Source: an uncultured Bacteroidales bacterium
Lineage (GTDB): Bacteria > Bacteroidota > Bacteroidia > Bacteroidales > Muribaculaceae
Direction: 5' to 3'
Assembly: GCA_902782465.1 (NCBI GenBank)
Contig: CACZNH010000025.1
Coordinates: 1-37,893 of the forward strand
Length of the DNA stretch: 37,893 nt
Made by a program: the position numbers and the translations under genes. Position 1 is the stretch's first letter. Each line of letters starts with the position of its first letter. The notes under the pieces were generated by a model, which was not told the DNA's origin, did not search any database, and saw only the letters and a program-made list of their open reading frames with translations. Below, one piece after another: positions 24,971 to 31,831 of this stretch.

Positions 24971-25009
24971 TTACCAGACAATTACCAGACAGCAATGGTT
25001 GTAACTTTG
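24971..25009 (+). promoter_or_regulatory. Promoter region of the HTH/replication operon
   Basis: TTACCAGACA occurs twice in tandem (24971 and 24982), followed by TAACTTTG at 25002-25009, a -7 match. A canonical -33 TTTG is absent; the doubled ACCAGA word, shared with the repeats at 24854-24892, may be an activator or autorepressor site instead. The transcript leader would be about 105 nt. Confidence 0.5.
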
Positions 25010-25121
25010 CAATGTCCGAACGATGATGGACTGGCGCAAAGTTTCTGCGACCGAGAGCTGGAATCGGGAGGGCGTAAAACAAACCCGAGCGAGAATCTGC
25101 TCATTTTAAATACATCATTTT

Positions 25122-25436
25122 ATGGGAAACACACTTGTTTTATCAGACATCCTGGCATCAGATGCCAATGTCATCCTTCAAGTTTCAGCAAAGGACTTGA
25201 AAGAGTTCGCGCAGAACATTCTTGTCGGCGCAAAGTCAGTCGCTATGATCGAAGCCGAAGCCGCTGCGACGAGCGACCAGTTATTAACCATCGACGAGGC
25301 ATCAGAGTTGCTATCCGTCTCCAAGATGACGCTCTACCGTTGGGACCAGAACGGCATCCTCAAGAAGGTAGAGATCGGCGGCAAGCGTCGCTACCGCAAA
25401 AGCGACATCGAACGACTCGTCGGTTGTAAAATCTAA
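25122..25436 (+). CDS. Excisionase-type helix-turn-helix protein
   Basis: 104 aa. Residues ~53-100 are an HTH_17/MerR-type winged helix: LLTIDEASELLSVSKMTLYR is the HTH and the wing follows with KRRYRKSDIERL. Such proteins in Bacteroidetes elements act as directionality factors or small transcription regulators. The N-terminal half (MGNTLVLSDILAS...) is a helical extension of unknown role. First gene of a plus-strand operon of four, with its stop 6 nt before the next start. Coding GC is higher than in the 327-aa gene. Confidence 0.85.
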   Translation: MGNTLVLSDILASDANVILQVSAKDLKEFAQNILVGAKSVAMIEAEAAATSDQLLTIDEASELLSVSKMTLYRWDQNGILKKVEIGGKRRYRKSDIERLVGCKI

Positions 25437-25442
25437 TCTATC

Positions 25443-25529
25443 ATGGAAAACACACTGTATTCGAAAGGCAAGTTCAGCCTCCTTGTGGAGGCTGAGTTGT
25501 CGGTCGACGAACTTTCAAAGAGATTGTAA
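25443..25529 (+). CDS. 28-aa small protein in the replication operon
   Basis: ATG to TAA, 28 codons, with product MENTLYSKGKFSLLVEAELS plus eight residues, fitting snugly between the HTH gene (6-nt gap) and the winged-helix gene (2-nt gap). It starts M-x-NTL like the HTH protein upstream and ends in a similar amphipathic L-S-V-D-E-L segment, so it may be a duplicated N-terminus lacking the DNA-binding part. Support is position, tight spacing and that resemblance only. Confidence 0.45.
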   Translation: MENTLYSKGKFSLLVEAELSVDELSKRL

Positions 25530-25531
25530 CT

Positions 25532-26272
25532 ATGAACGACAGGGGCTTCACCATGGTTCCAAACGCCATCATCCGTTCGTCAGTACTTAGCATTGCTGAG
25601 AAAATGGTATGGAGCTACATAGCTTCCATGCCTAACGGGTATAGGTATTCGATTCATTCAGCGTGTAAGACGCTGCACATCGGTGATAAGATTTGGCGCC
25701 GTGCCATAATCAAACTTGAGAAATTAGGCTTGATATCCGTAAGGCATGAACCCGGGATGGCGACGGTTTATGAAGCCTCGAAAGATGCCCTCGAATGGGA
25801 TGGGACCCCTGGTCAAATGACCAACGGTTTAGATGACACCCCTAGTCAGATAACCAGCGGTTCAAACGACACCCCTAGTCAATTAACCACACCACCCCTG
25901 GTCAATGAGCAGCAGGTTACACATATTAATAAGAAAAAACTATTAAATAACAACGTCGACGACGATACGTGTGCACACATGAGAGAAAAACTTGAACATG
26001 AAGTGATGATTGACGGCAACATTGAGCTCGCATGTAAGAGTTGCGGCATAACGCAGACACAATACATGGAACTCGCTACAGCAATTATCGCAGAATGGAA
26101 ATTCAAAGATCTTCCAGACAGTGAGTGGACCAAGAACCACTTCATATCTGTGCTTAGATACAAAGTTAAAAGCTTTAAAAATCACAATTATGAAAAAGAA
26201 AATTCAAGAAATACTGCAACAACAAGTAACCCGCTTTCAAATGCAACCATCCACACCGCCAATATCGGTTGA
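25532..26272 (+). CDS. Winged-helix replication-initiator-like protein
   Basis: 246 aa. Residues 1-75 resemble the N-terminal winged helix of plasmid/phage initiators and DnaD-like proteins: FTMVPNAIIRSSVLSIAEKM, YRYSIHSACKTLHIGDKIWR and a wing with LISVRHEP. Then comes a linker with three DTPSQ-like repeats (about 93-118), and a C-terminal helical domain ending in EWTKNHFISVLRYKVKSF (about 195-212), a pattern seen at the end of primosome-type proteins. Next to a DnaC-like ATPase this suggests an origin-recognition/loader-recruiting role, by analogy with phage replication pairs. The ATPase gene overlaps its last 83 nt in another frame. Confidence 0.75.
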   Translation: MNDRGFTMVPNAIIRSSVLSIAEKMVWSYIASMPNGYRYSIHSACKTLHIGDKIWRRAIIKLEKLGLISVRHEPGMATVYEASKDALEWDGTPGQMTNGLDDTPSQITSGSNDTPSQLTTPPLVNEQQVTHINKKKLLNNNVDDDTCAHMREKLEHEVMIDGNIELACKSCGITQTQYMELATAIIAEWKFKDLPDSEWTKNHFISVLRYKVKSFKNHNYEKENSRNTATTSNPLSNATIHTANIG

Positions 26273-26885
26273 TTGGGCCAAAGAAATGGCCTTCTTCCGA
26301 GCTGCTTTCCTTAAAGTCGAACCTCGTTTTGACCCGAAACTGGCTGATAGGAACATCTTAAACTCACTCTTTGCCTGGGTATGGAAGCTCGATGAGTACA
26401 ACAAGCTCAAGTTGGATTACAATAAAGGGTTTTGTTTCTATGGAGATATCGGTCTAGGCAAGAGTATGACCCTGCAAGCTCTACGCCAATACCGGAATGG
26501 TCTAGTTTCTCGAAACGAAAGTAAGAGAGAAGATTTCCGCATGAAGGGAACTTGGCTGAAGGCTGCAAGTGAATTGGCGAACATATTTTCAGTTGATGGG
26601 CAGCCAGCTCTTATAAAATACACAACCGACGAAATCAACCTTATCATCGATGAGTTGGGAAGAGAACCCAGACCTGCGAAATATTTCGGTACCGAACTGA
26701 ATGTCATCCAGTTTGTACTTCAGTTGCGCTATGATCACAGGCGTGATAGTGTCACCCATATCACTACCAACCTAAAACTCGAAGACATTGCGCAGAAATA
26801 TGGTGCATATATTGCTGACCGTTGCCTGGAGATGTTCAACTTTATCGAGTTCAAGGGCGCTAGTCTCCGATCAAAAATACACTAA
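26190..26885 (+). CDS. DnaC-like AAA+ helicase-loader ATPase
   Basis: 231 aa from the ATG at 26190 (MKKKIQEIL); an upstream in-frame start at 26121 lies deeper in the preceding gene and adds residues without family character. Walker A is GDIGLGKS (85-92), Walker B is LIIDELG (151-157), sensor 1 is HITTN (190-194), and Arg211 in ADRCLEM is the arginine-finger position. The nearest families are DnaC/phage loader and IstB; without a transposase nearby, helicase loading is favoured. The start lies inside the upstream winged-helix gene (83-nt overlap), consistent with translational coupling. It ends 92 nt before an intrinsic terminator. Confidence 0.85.
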   Translation: MKKKIQEILQQQVTRFQMQPSTPPISVDWAKEMAFFRAAFLKVEPRFDPKLADRNILNSLFAWVWKLDEYNKLKLDYNKGFCFYGDIGLGKSMTLQALRQYRNGLVSRNESKREDFRMKGTWLKAASELANIFSVDGQPALIKYTTDEINLIIDELGREPRPAKYFGTELNVIQFVLQLRYDHRRDSVTHITTNLKLEDIAQKYGAYIADRCLEMFNFIEFKGASLRSKIH

Positions 26886-26976
26886 CATGTCTAACCCATT
26901 GACATCGGCACGTTTTTCTACTATTGCCAGCGATTTGGTGTGGTATGAGATAGTTTATATTGAAGCTGTTATTGAA

Positions 26977-27017
26977 CCTTCCGCTGGCGTTTTCGGACGG
27001 CAGCGGAAGGTCGTTTT
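26977..27017 (+). terminator. Terminator of the HTH/replication operon
   Basis: Stem CCTTCCGCTG/CAGCGGAAGG with a 14-nt loop, followed by TCGTTTTTGG. It closes the four-gene operon and separates it from the structured non-coding region. Confidence 0.8.
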
Positions 27018-27061
27018 TGGTTGCGACTTTTTGTGAGTGCGTGACAAAAAACAGCCAAAAA

Positions 27062-27312
27062 TTTAACATTTGAGGGTGGTCTCGAAAGTGGCCGTAAAAC
27101 CTGTATTCATCGGGGTTCTTTCAGAAAAAAAAGTGTTAAAATGCACGTTTTTTTACGACTTGTAAAGGATTGAAAAAATCAAATGCTTGATTATCAAGCA
27201 TTAAAGGGTTAAAAAGGGAAATTTTTCCCTTTGTCTCTCTCTCAGGAGCCCCCTACCGCCCTGCGGGGCGCTTCTGAAAATGGCCGTCAAAAAAGCGCTA
27301 TATGCAGGGCGA
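27062..27312. repeat. Structured module, copy A
   Basis: No gene. Ordered blocks: TTTAACATTTG (27062), CGTAAAA (27093), GTTAAAAT (27135), the palindrome AATGCTTGAT-T-ATCAAGCATT (27182-27202), the hairpin AAAGGGAAA-TT-TTTCCCTTT (27213-27232), TGTCTCT, ACCGCCCTGCGGGGCG (27255), and GCGCTATATGCAGGGCGA (27295-27312), whose GCAGGGCG pairs with CGCCCTGC. The same blocks recur in copy B, most of them 525-526 nt downstream. Confidence 0.7.
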
Positions 27313-27330
27313 ATGTGCGGTAATGTCGCT

Positions 27331-27513
27331 TAGGTGCATAGATGAAATCGGGCGACAGTTCGGTTTCATCCATGCCTAGGGAACTAATTCGGCCTGGTGC
27401 AAAGGCCGAAGCATGGCAGAATGGCCTTTGCCCTGGCATTTTCGGCATTTATGTTGTGCGGTGAGACGGTTTTAACGAAAGCTGTTACCGCTTTTCTCCG
27501 TGGCGATAACAGC
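27331..27513. other. Hairpin cluster between the two modules
   Basis: Three strong stems are visible: TAGG/GCAT with GATGAAA pairing to TTTCATC and ATGC-CTA (27331-27378); TTCGGCCT/AGGCCGAA with a 7-nt loop (27388-27410); and GCTGTTA-CGC/GCG-TAACAGC (27481-27513). No reading frame of substance. Confidence 0.5.
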
Positions 27514-27587
27514 CGCTTTCAAATGGTGACGTCTTGCTGATGCATCGTGTTGCCTGCTGGGACTTCATGAATGATTAAGCGGAAAAT

Positions 27588-27838
27588 TTTAACATTTGGG
27601 CTTCCATTTTTAAGGCGTCGTAAAAATACCTATATCAGCAAGTTAGACTATAGTCTCACGGACGAGAATTTGTTAAAATCACATTTTTTCCGCACTTCAA
27701 AAAAAATATCCGCTGATAATCAGCGGATTAAAGGTTGAAAAGGAAATTTTTTCCTTTTGTCTCTGTCACAGGACCCCCCAACCGCCCTGCGGAGCGTGTT
27801 ACAAACTCGCTTTCAAAAATGCGCTATATGCAGGGCGA
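27588..27838. repeat. Structured module, copy B
   Basis: Same block order as copy A: TTTAACATTTG (27588), CGTAAAA (27619), the palindrome ATCCGCTGAT-A-ATCAGCGGAT (27708-27728), the hairpin AAAAGGAAA-TTT-TTTCCTTTT (27738-27758), TGTCTCT, ACCGCCCTGCGGAGCG (27781), and GCGCTATATGCAGGGCGA (27821). Half of the palindrome arm positions differ from copy A, yet pairing is kept. Only GTTAAAAT breaks the fixed offset (537 instead of 526). Confidence 0.7.
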
Positions 27839-28868
27839 TTCTGGCATTGTGCGGTGATGATGCTGACGTGCGTGAGCGCATCCTACACGCAGTATCGGTT
27901 GCGCTTATGCTCGTCAATACCGCTGATTTCTGTGCGACAACATCGTGCCTTGAACTTGTTCCAGGCTTGATGTTGTGCTCTGGCGATGGCGACGGGCGGT
28001 GAAGCGCAGGCAAGGGAGCGCAGAATGGCGACAGAGGCTGGAGTGTGCCCAAGGCTCACAGCACCGATACCCCTGAGCGCAGCGAAAACAGCGGGGTGCG
28101 GAGGGAATGAAGTGGAGGCACAAGATGAATGGAGTCATCGTGAGTGCCAGGCGGGATGCCGGCGTTGCGGGGCAATCTACGATTGAGCATCGGGCTTGCG
28201 TAACGTCAGGATTGGGTTGAGGACGAAGGACGAACCCGATACCAGTGCAGCGAGCCGGGTGCGTACCCGAACCCGCCGTCAGCAGACCGCCTTGAACCGC
28301 AGGTGTTGCACTGTCGATGACGCAGCGAAGCGCAGTGCGGAACGGGAATGACCGCAGCAGCCGGCTGTGGGGGTGTCGGCGCGGCCAGTGAGCCTGACCA
28401 GGCACTCTCCAGCCGATAAGTCAGTCATTCGGAGCGGACGCAGACGGAGCGGAACGGCCCATCGCCATCGGGGTTCGCGGGTGGGCCAATCGCTGCAGGC
28501 GATGAAAAGATTCTCCTAATGGCCGAAGGCTTGACCTTGGGATCGATGGCCATGACGCAGGCTGCACCGACGGCGACCGAGCGTAGCGAGGTTTGCCGCC
28601 GGTCTGGGGCTTGTTCCCTGGAGCTTTAGCCGACGTGCCAGGATGAACGTAGTGGACGAGTGTGCCATGGGGCTGGCAGCATCGATACCTCCGAGCGTAG
28701 CGAGAACGCTGGGCTTGATTGAGGAGCGTGCATCAAATCGAGCGTAGCGAGACCTGATGCGTCAGCGACGAAACGAGCCGTGCGTGTGAGGTTTCGATGC
28801 GTACAGACAGCCCGATAAGGCACTCTCGGTAACGGAGTGATCCCGACACGGCGGTATCAGCGGCAGGG

Positions 28869-29141
28869 CCATCGATGAGCGGTGGGAACAGGGTGATCTC
28901 CGCCGGGCGAAGTCGCCCAACGGCATGAGGCTGTAGTGGAGCAGCTCAATCCAGCCAGCGCAGCCGGTTGGTTGAGGTGCGGAACGTATAGCAGCCGAAT
29001 ACAACCCCGTGACCAGAGCAAGTGAATTTCCCATGCAATGATGGAATGGTGGAGGCCTTCTCAAGTGTATGCTGTCTGTCGGGGATTGTTGTTTGTCCCA
29101 TTGACAAAAAATGTGGGGAGCCTTGATAGCGCCCCACACCA
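28869..29141 (+). repeat. 272-nt repeat, copy 1
   Basis: Matches 31832-32103 with roughly 20 differences by eye; weaker similarity begins earlier at GCACTCTCGG (28820). Stems include GGGCG-AAGT-CGCCC, GAG-CTG(T)/(G)CAG-CTC and CCAGC/GTTGG. The right end is a minus-strand terminator hairpin. Confidence 0.85.
29106..29138 (-). terminator. Terminator of the btuR-transporter operon (inside repeat copy 1)
   Basis: TGTGGGG/CCCCACA stem, which on the minus strand is followed by TTTTTTG. It lies 58 nt past the transporter stop at 29196. Confidence 0.85.
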
Positions 29142-29195
29142 ATCACTTAATTCAATTAAATAATTGTTCAGAAAGATTTATCCGATTCTCTCTCT

Positions 29196-30701
29196 TTATA
29201 GTAAGTGTGCTTTTCCAATTAAATACAGAAGGGCGTAGCCCAACACCATGCTGATAATGCCCACGATGATGCCCATGCGACTCATGTCCTTTTGGTTAAC
29301 GAGGTTGGTCGAGAACGCGAGGGCATTAGGCGGTGTGCTGATAGGCAACACCATAGCACTTGATGATGCGATGGCGATGCCGATGAGCACGGTGGCGGTA
29401 CCGCCGATGGCATCCAGTTTGTCACCCATAGCGCCACAGACGATGGCGAGAATGGGCATCAGCAGGGCTGCCGTCGCCGAGTTGCTGATGAAGTTGGACA
29501 ACAGGTAACAGATCAGACCGGAAAGCAGCAGTATCAGAATGGGCGAGAACGTGTTGAACGGGATGCTCTTGACGGCATTCTCGGCCAGGCCTGATGCATT
29601 GAGGCTGTAGCCCAGGGCAAAACCGCCCGCTACCATCCAGATCACGCTCCAGTTTATTTCCTCAAGATCATATTTGTTGATGACTCCTGTCATGGAGAAG
29701 ACGGCAAACGGAATCAGTGCAACCGTGTTGGCATTGATACCCGTGAGACTATCGGTGAGCCACAGGAGGACGGTGACGATAAACGTCCAAATGACGATCT
29801 TGGTATGCTTGGTTTTCTCCATATTGCTCTCTATCTCAAGGTGGATGGTCTTTTGGCTGAACGGGTACATCGTCTTGAGCAGGAACCAGCCGATGAACAA
29901 CAAGAGAATCACAAGCGGGAACATGAACAGCATCCATTGACCGAAGCCAAGGCCCATATTCAGGCCATCGGGGTCATTAAGGAACTTCATGGCGATGGTG
30001 TTGGGCGGTGTGCCGATGGGCGTTCCCATACCTCCCAGGTTGGCAGCGAGAGGGATAGCCAGCGTCAAGGCAATACGCCCCTTGCCTTCGGGCGGCAGCT
30101 GTTTGAATACGGGGGCAAGGAAGGTGAGCATCATTGCCGCGGTGGCCGTGTTGCTGACAAACATCGAGAAAAAGCCCGTGATAAGGATAAATCCCAACAG
30201 GACATTCTCGCTCTTGGTGCCGAACGGCTTTAACAGCACATGTGCCAGATGGGTGTCAAGACCTGTCTTGGATGCCGCAATGGCAAGAATAAAACCGCCG
30301 ATGAACAGCATGATGACCGGGTCGGCAAAACTTGACATGATGTCCTTGTAACTGAGCAGTTGCCCCACCTGCTCCTCATTGACCATGGGTTTGATACCGC
30401 TGTTCGAGGTGAAGAGCAACAAGAACACCATGATGAAGATGGAGGTGGCCCATGAGGGCACGACCTCGGTAATCCACATCAGCGTTGCCAGAATGAAGAT
30501 GGCGATGATGCGTTGTTGGATGACTGTCAGACCATCGATGCCGAACACACCAGCAGGGAGGTTCCAGATGATTAACGTGATCACCGACAGAATGAGCGCG
30601 GTAATAATGCGCTTGTTCACCGATGACTCCTGACTGCGGTTTTCTCTCTTGTTCTTGTGGTAGGCTTCAACCATGTGGAAGCCATGAAATATCTTAAACA
30701 T
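29196..30701 (-). CDS. DASS/SLC13-family sodium:anion symporter
   Basis: 501 aa with 11-12 hydrophobic segments after a short charged N-terminus. The family (CitT, NadC, VcINDY) moves dicarboxylates, tricarboxylates or sulfate with sodium. The two sodium/substrate motifs are present: SNTATAAMML (first half) with GTPIGTPPNT, and SNSATAALLM (second half) with STPPNALAF. The second gene of a minus-strand operon, 17 nt after the corrinoid adenosyltransferase and therefore under the cobalamin riboswitch. A succinate-type cargo would fit B12-dependent methylmalonyl-CoA mutase metabolism, but substrate is not determined. The start ATG 30701 gives a 30-residue cytoplasmic lead; a later Met (HMVEAY) is possible. 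Confidence 0.92.
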   Translation of the reverse strand: MFKIFHGFHMVEAYHKNKRENRSQESSVNKRIITALILSVITLIIWNLPAGVFGIDGLTVIQQRIIAIFILATLMWITEVVPSWATSIFIMVFLLLFTSNSGIKPMVNEEQVGQLLSYKDIMSSFADPVIMLFIGGFILAIAASKTGLDTHLAHVLLKPFGTKSENVLLGFILITGFFSMFVSNTATAAMMLTFLAPVFKQLPPEGKGRIALTLAIPLAANLGGMGTPIGTPPNTIAMKFLNDPDGLNMGLGFGQWMLFMFPLVILLLFIGWFLLKTMYPFSQKTIHLEIESNMEKTKHTKIVIWTFIVTVLLWLTDSLTGINANTVALIPFAVFSMTGVINKYDLEEINWSVIWMVAGGFALGYSLNASGLAENAVKSIPFNTFSPILILLLSGLICYLLSNFISNSATAALLMPILAIVCGAMGDKLDAIGGTATVLIGIAIASSSAMVLPISTPPNALAFSTNLVNQKDMSRMGIIVGIISMVLGYALLYLIGKAHLL

Positions 30702-30718
30702 AATTTGATTGGTATTTT

Positions 30719-31246
30719 TTATTGGTTAATGGCATCACACAACATGGCTTCCATCTCGTTGGCTGTGTGTTTGATTTCGTGCATTTCGGTTACGCAATCG
30801 GCCGCGTCAATAAGCCATTGAGGGGCATCGGCGCCGGTAATGATGACTTCGGTATGGGCAGGACGCTGCGACAGCATTTCCATCACCTGTTCACAGGTCA
30901 ACAACCCATAATGGATGGCTACACACAACTCGTCCATCACAATCATGTCATACATGCCGCTTGCCATCAGCGTCTTGCAGCGGTCAAGGCCGGCAAGGGC
31001 CGCCGCACGGTCATCTTCGTTGGGAGCGCGGTCCTCAAAACCTCCAAATCCCAATTGCTCGATATGGAGGCTGTCATACTGGTGGCCCAGCAGGCTCTCT
31101 TCGTCAAGCTCGTTCTTGATGAATTGCCCCACATAGACCGATTTCCCTTCAGACAACGCTTTGACGGCCATTCCCATGGCTGTCGTCGTCTTACCCTGGC
31201 CGTTGCCGGTATACACGCGCAAAAGGCCTTTCTCGTTTGTAATCAT
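30719..31246 (-). CDS. btuR: Corrinoid (cob(I)alamin) adenosyltransferase, CobA/BtuR type
   Basis: 175 aa. It transfers the 5'-deoxyadenosyl group of ATP to cob(I)alamin, making coenzyme B12. The P-loop GNGQGKTT (14-21) near the N-terminus, VYVGQFIK, MIVMDEL and VIITGADAP are the family landmarks. It is the small CobA/CobO-type enzyme, not PduO or EutT. The leader is about 480 nt long and carries a cobalamin riboswitch and a 13-bp hairpin just before the start, so expression should fall when B12 is plentiful. It is followed by the DASS transporter on the same transcript. Confidence 0.95.
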   Translation of the reverse strand: MITNEKGLLRVYTGNGQGKTTTAMGMAVKALSEGKSVYVGQFIKNELDEESLLGHQYDSLHIEQLGFGGFEDRAPNEDDRAAALAGLDRCKTLMASGMYDMIVMDELCVAIHYGLLTCEQVMEMLSQRPAHTEVIITGADAPQWLIDAADCVTEMHEIKHTANEMEAMLCDAINQ

Positions 31247-31272
31247 TTCAATTACTCGTTTAGTTCAGTTTT

Positions 31273-31319
31273 GCAGTCATGCCGCAGGTTGGCAGAAAAA
31301 GGTTGAGCGGCATGACTGC
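31273..31319 (-). promoter_or_regulatory. Hairpin in the btuR leader
   Basis: Perfect 13-bp arms GCAGTCATGCCGC and GCGGCATGACTGC with a 21-nt loop, ending 26 nt before the btuR ATG. No T tract follows, so it is not a normal terminator; it may be part of the riboswitch expression platform or a ribosome block. A second palindrome CTGCCTGCAGGCAG lies at 31440-31453 between it and the aptamer. Confidence 0.55.
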
Positions 31320-31544
31320 GCCACCGAAAAGGTTACTATATACATACACTTATTGTTTCATGCCACGAGGCATTACACAATCAAAATCTGCAAGTGACCT
31401 TGACAATGGGCATAGACGTGAATAAATCGGATGGATTGACTGCCTGCAGGCAGCCACACACGCGAGTTTCCTCATTCAGGAGGATGACTGGTGTCTTGAT
31501 TGTCCAACTCTATTACCACGAGAGTCAAAGCAACTTATGTCCAA

Positions 31545-31728
31545 CTTGGCAGGTCTTCTGGCTTATCCCATTGTCACACGGCCTTCCCATCCTTGGCGGA
31601 CAGTGACTCTGTCTGTGTGACAACTTGGTCGGGACTTACAGCAGCGGGTCTGCTCAGGATTCTCACCTGATTCCCTTTTAATCTGCGACACATCACGGCG
31701 TGATGCCCGCAGCACCAAATTTTCGGCT
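31545..31728 (-). promoter_or_regulatory. Cobalamin riboswitch
   Basis: Read on the minus strand it has the class hallmarks in order: TTTGGTGCTG at the 5' end, AAAAGGGAATCAGGTG, AATCCTGAGCAG, CCCGCTGCTGTAA, and the B12 box AGCCAGAAGACCTGCC (31563-31548). It sits about 300 nt before btuR and directly after a promoter. By the known class, adenosyl- or other cobalamin binding represses the operon. Confidence 0.95.
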
Positions 31729-31729
31729 G

Positions 31730-31759
31730 CAAAATTACTACTTTTTTTAATATAACAAA
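31730..31759 (-). promoter_or_regulatory. Promoter of the riboswitch-btuR-transporter operon
   Basis: TAATTTTG (31737-31730 on the minus strand) with TTTG (31759-31756) 18 nt upstream, one nt short of the usual spacing. It places the transcript start at the 5' edge of the aptamer. Confidence 0.65.
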
Positions 31760-31831
31760 TAATCCAGCATATTGCAAGCACTCTCGGATACGGATTGAAG
31801 TTATAAAGGCTGGGCTGTGGGACACCCTAAT

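Larger units (their letters stand above)
27937..29141 (+). ncRNA. Candidate large structured non-coding RNA (or origin region)
   Basis: 1.2 kb without a credible gene and GC-richer than the adjoining genes. Clear helices: ACAACATC/GATGTTGT enclosing CCT/AGG and GAAC/GTTC (27937-27976); ACCCC/GGGGT near 28068-28098; CGGGT-GCGT-ACCCG (about 28256-28270) inside CAGTGCA/TGCACTG; GGCCCA/TGGGCC near 28457-28488; ATCGC-TGCAG-GCGAT (about 28490-28504). GAGCGYAGCGAR occurs four times. It ends with a 272-nt repeat whose substitutions favour a plus-strand RNA. No promoter was pinned down and the limits are uncertain; a DNA origin is the main alternative. Confidence 0.35.

Noticed and set aside
26190-26885. 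IstB transposition helper of an IS21-type element
   Set aside because: No IstA transposase or IS ends nearby; the winged-helix partner and operon favour a helicase loader.
27757-28405. Short frames in the structured region as small genes
   Set aside because: They overlap strong hairpins, differ between the repeated modules and lack start context or domain.
28869-29141. Group II intron, RNase P RNA or tmRNA
   Set aside because: No domain V hairpin, no reverse transcriptase, and none of the universally conserved RNase P or tmRNA words could be found.
28762-29142. 126-codon frame, and its partner at 31827-32099, on the minus strand of the 272-nt repeats
   Set aside because: The frames are not kept between copies at their ends, substitutions follow RNA-stem rules rather than codon positions, and a terminator lies inside the start region.
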